DNA of 6,025 nt, from NCBI GenBank assembly GCA_023260175.1, contig JALQWD010000061.1, forward strand, positions 1-6,025. The letters are read 5' to 3'. The notes beneath the pieces were generated by a model. It searched no databases. It was not told the origin of the DNA and saw only the letters and a program-made list of their open reading frames with translations. Positions 5,857 to 6,025 of the stretch are shown piece after piece (position 1 is the first letter of the stretch; the number at the start of each line of letters is the position of its first letter). The translations under genes and the position numbers were made by a program. The DNA comes from Candidatus Nanopelagicaceae bacterium (GTDB taxonomy: Bacteria > Actinomycetota > Actinomycetes > Nanopelagicales > Nanopelagicaceae).

Positions 5857-5887
5857 TATTTAGATTGAATACGCAGATAATTAAATA
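5857..5887 (+). promoter_or_regulatory. Candidate ssrA promoter
   Basis: Two weak sets are seen. TTTAGA (5859-5864) and TAAATA (5882-5887) are separated by 17 bases and would start transcription near 5894, at the first hairpin. GATAAT (5876-5881) is a good -10 match without a good -35. TTGTTT (5835-5840) with TATTTA (5857-5862), spacing 16, is a further option. A strong promoter is expected for ssrA, but the choice cannot be made by eye. The rest of 5722-5856 shows no gene and no clear terminator. Confidence 0.3.
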
Positions 5888-5891
5888 GTGT

Positions 5892-5927
5892 GGACAGAAT
5901 GCTTTCTGTCCCCAAATAAATTTGGGG
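5892..5927 (+). other. Two overlapping, mutually exclusive hairpins at the tmRNA 5' end
   Basis: Hairpin A pairs GGACAGAA (5892-5899) with TTCTGTCC (5904-5911), a perfect 8-bp stem with loop TGCT. Hairpin B pairs CCCCAAA (5910-5916) with TTTGGGG (5921-5927), a perfect 7-bp stem with loop TAAA. They share C5910 and C5911, so both cannot form fully. Hairpin B uses the first four G of mature tmRNA (from 5924), which must pair with its 3' end in the acceptor stem. Neither is followed by a U tract, so neither is a terminator. Confidence 0.6.
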
Positions 5928-6025
5928 GTGAACGGTCTCGACTCTAGATGTTGAGGCAGGGGAAGCGGGCCGAGGAAGCTGGGATGATCTCGTTAACCAA
6001 AAACTCAGCAAAAAATATAAACGGC
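5924..6025 (+). ncRNA. ssrA: tmRNA (ssrA), 5' part, cut by window end
   Basis: The 5' end GGGGGTGAACGGTCTCGACT is the conserved start of actinobacterial one-piece tmRNA: GGGGGTG forms the 5' strand of the acceptor stem. GGGAAGCGGGCCGAGG (5960-5975) matches the conserved part before pseudoknot 1, and CGAGG (5971-5975) can pair with TCTCG (5988-5992), with one G-U pair, as the first pk1 stem. GCAAAAAATA (6008-6017) equals the E. coli segment just before its resume codon. By this alignment, and by the ATAAnC pattern seen in Mycobacterium tuberculosis, the tag starts at GGC (6023-6025), a Gly codon, exactly at the window edge. The tag, remaining pseudoknots and the tRNA-like 3' part lie outside. 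The adjacent smpB supports the call. The start at 5924 is inferred from the acceptor stem length. Confidence 0.95.

Noticed and set aside
5846..5863. ATG-initiated frame MNVFI before ssrA as a leader peptide
   Set aside because: Five codons, no ribosome binding site, and it overlaps the likely promoter region.

Overview
The window is most likely chromosomal DNA from a small-genome, AT-leaning actinobacterium, of the kind found among freshwater acI/Nanopelagicales lineages. The evidence is the actinobacterial style of the Tad (Flp pilus) genes, a pilin core beginning GDVPGW, an actinobacterial-looking SmpB and tmRNA 5' end, very tight gene packing and no secretin-type outer-membrane gene. The lineage name is inference from general character; no taxonomic marker was searched.

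Positions 1-5191 hold one plus-strand Tad/Flp pilus operon. In order it encodes: a small degenerate GGDEF-like protein (34-483); the motor ATPase TadA (500-1510, GTG start); the membrane platform proteins TadB (1482-2222) and TadC (2225-3058); a Flp-type prepilin with an unusually long leader (3131-3511, GTG start); two TadE-like pseudopilins (3535-3918 and 3905-4513); and a TadG-like membrane-anchored protein (4526-5191). Genes overlap or nearly touch, except for a gap of about 72 bases between tadC and the pilin gene. That gap holds a strong 19-bp hairpin overlapping the tadC stop, then an A-rich leader with a good ribosome binding site, which could set pilin expression apart from the motor genes. 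Prepilin peptidase (TadV), TadZ and CpaB/RcpC are not in the window; the operon probably continues upstream.

Positions 5239-6025 hold the trans-translation pair: smpB (5239-5721) and the first 102 or so bases of ssrA (tmRNA, from 5924), cut by the window edge at about the tag resume codon. SmpB binds tmRNA and brings it to stalled ribosomes. The roughly 200-base gap between them shows no gene, but holds a plausible promoter and two mutually exclusive hairpins just before and across the tmRNA 5' end.

The most interesting points are: (a) the first gene, a GGDEF fold with a destroyed active site (ASHEF) but an RxxD motif in the exact position of the c-di-GMP inhibitory site, suggesting a c-di-GMP receptor built into a Tad operon; (b) the pilin, with an 84-residue leader and no Glu at mature position 5; (c) a six-copy 12-bp tandem repeat coding for an (H/Y)-N-S-I array in the cytoplasmic leader of the TadG-like protein; and (d) the RNA hairpins at the tadC/pilin junction and at the tmRNA 5' end.
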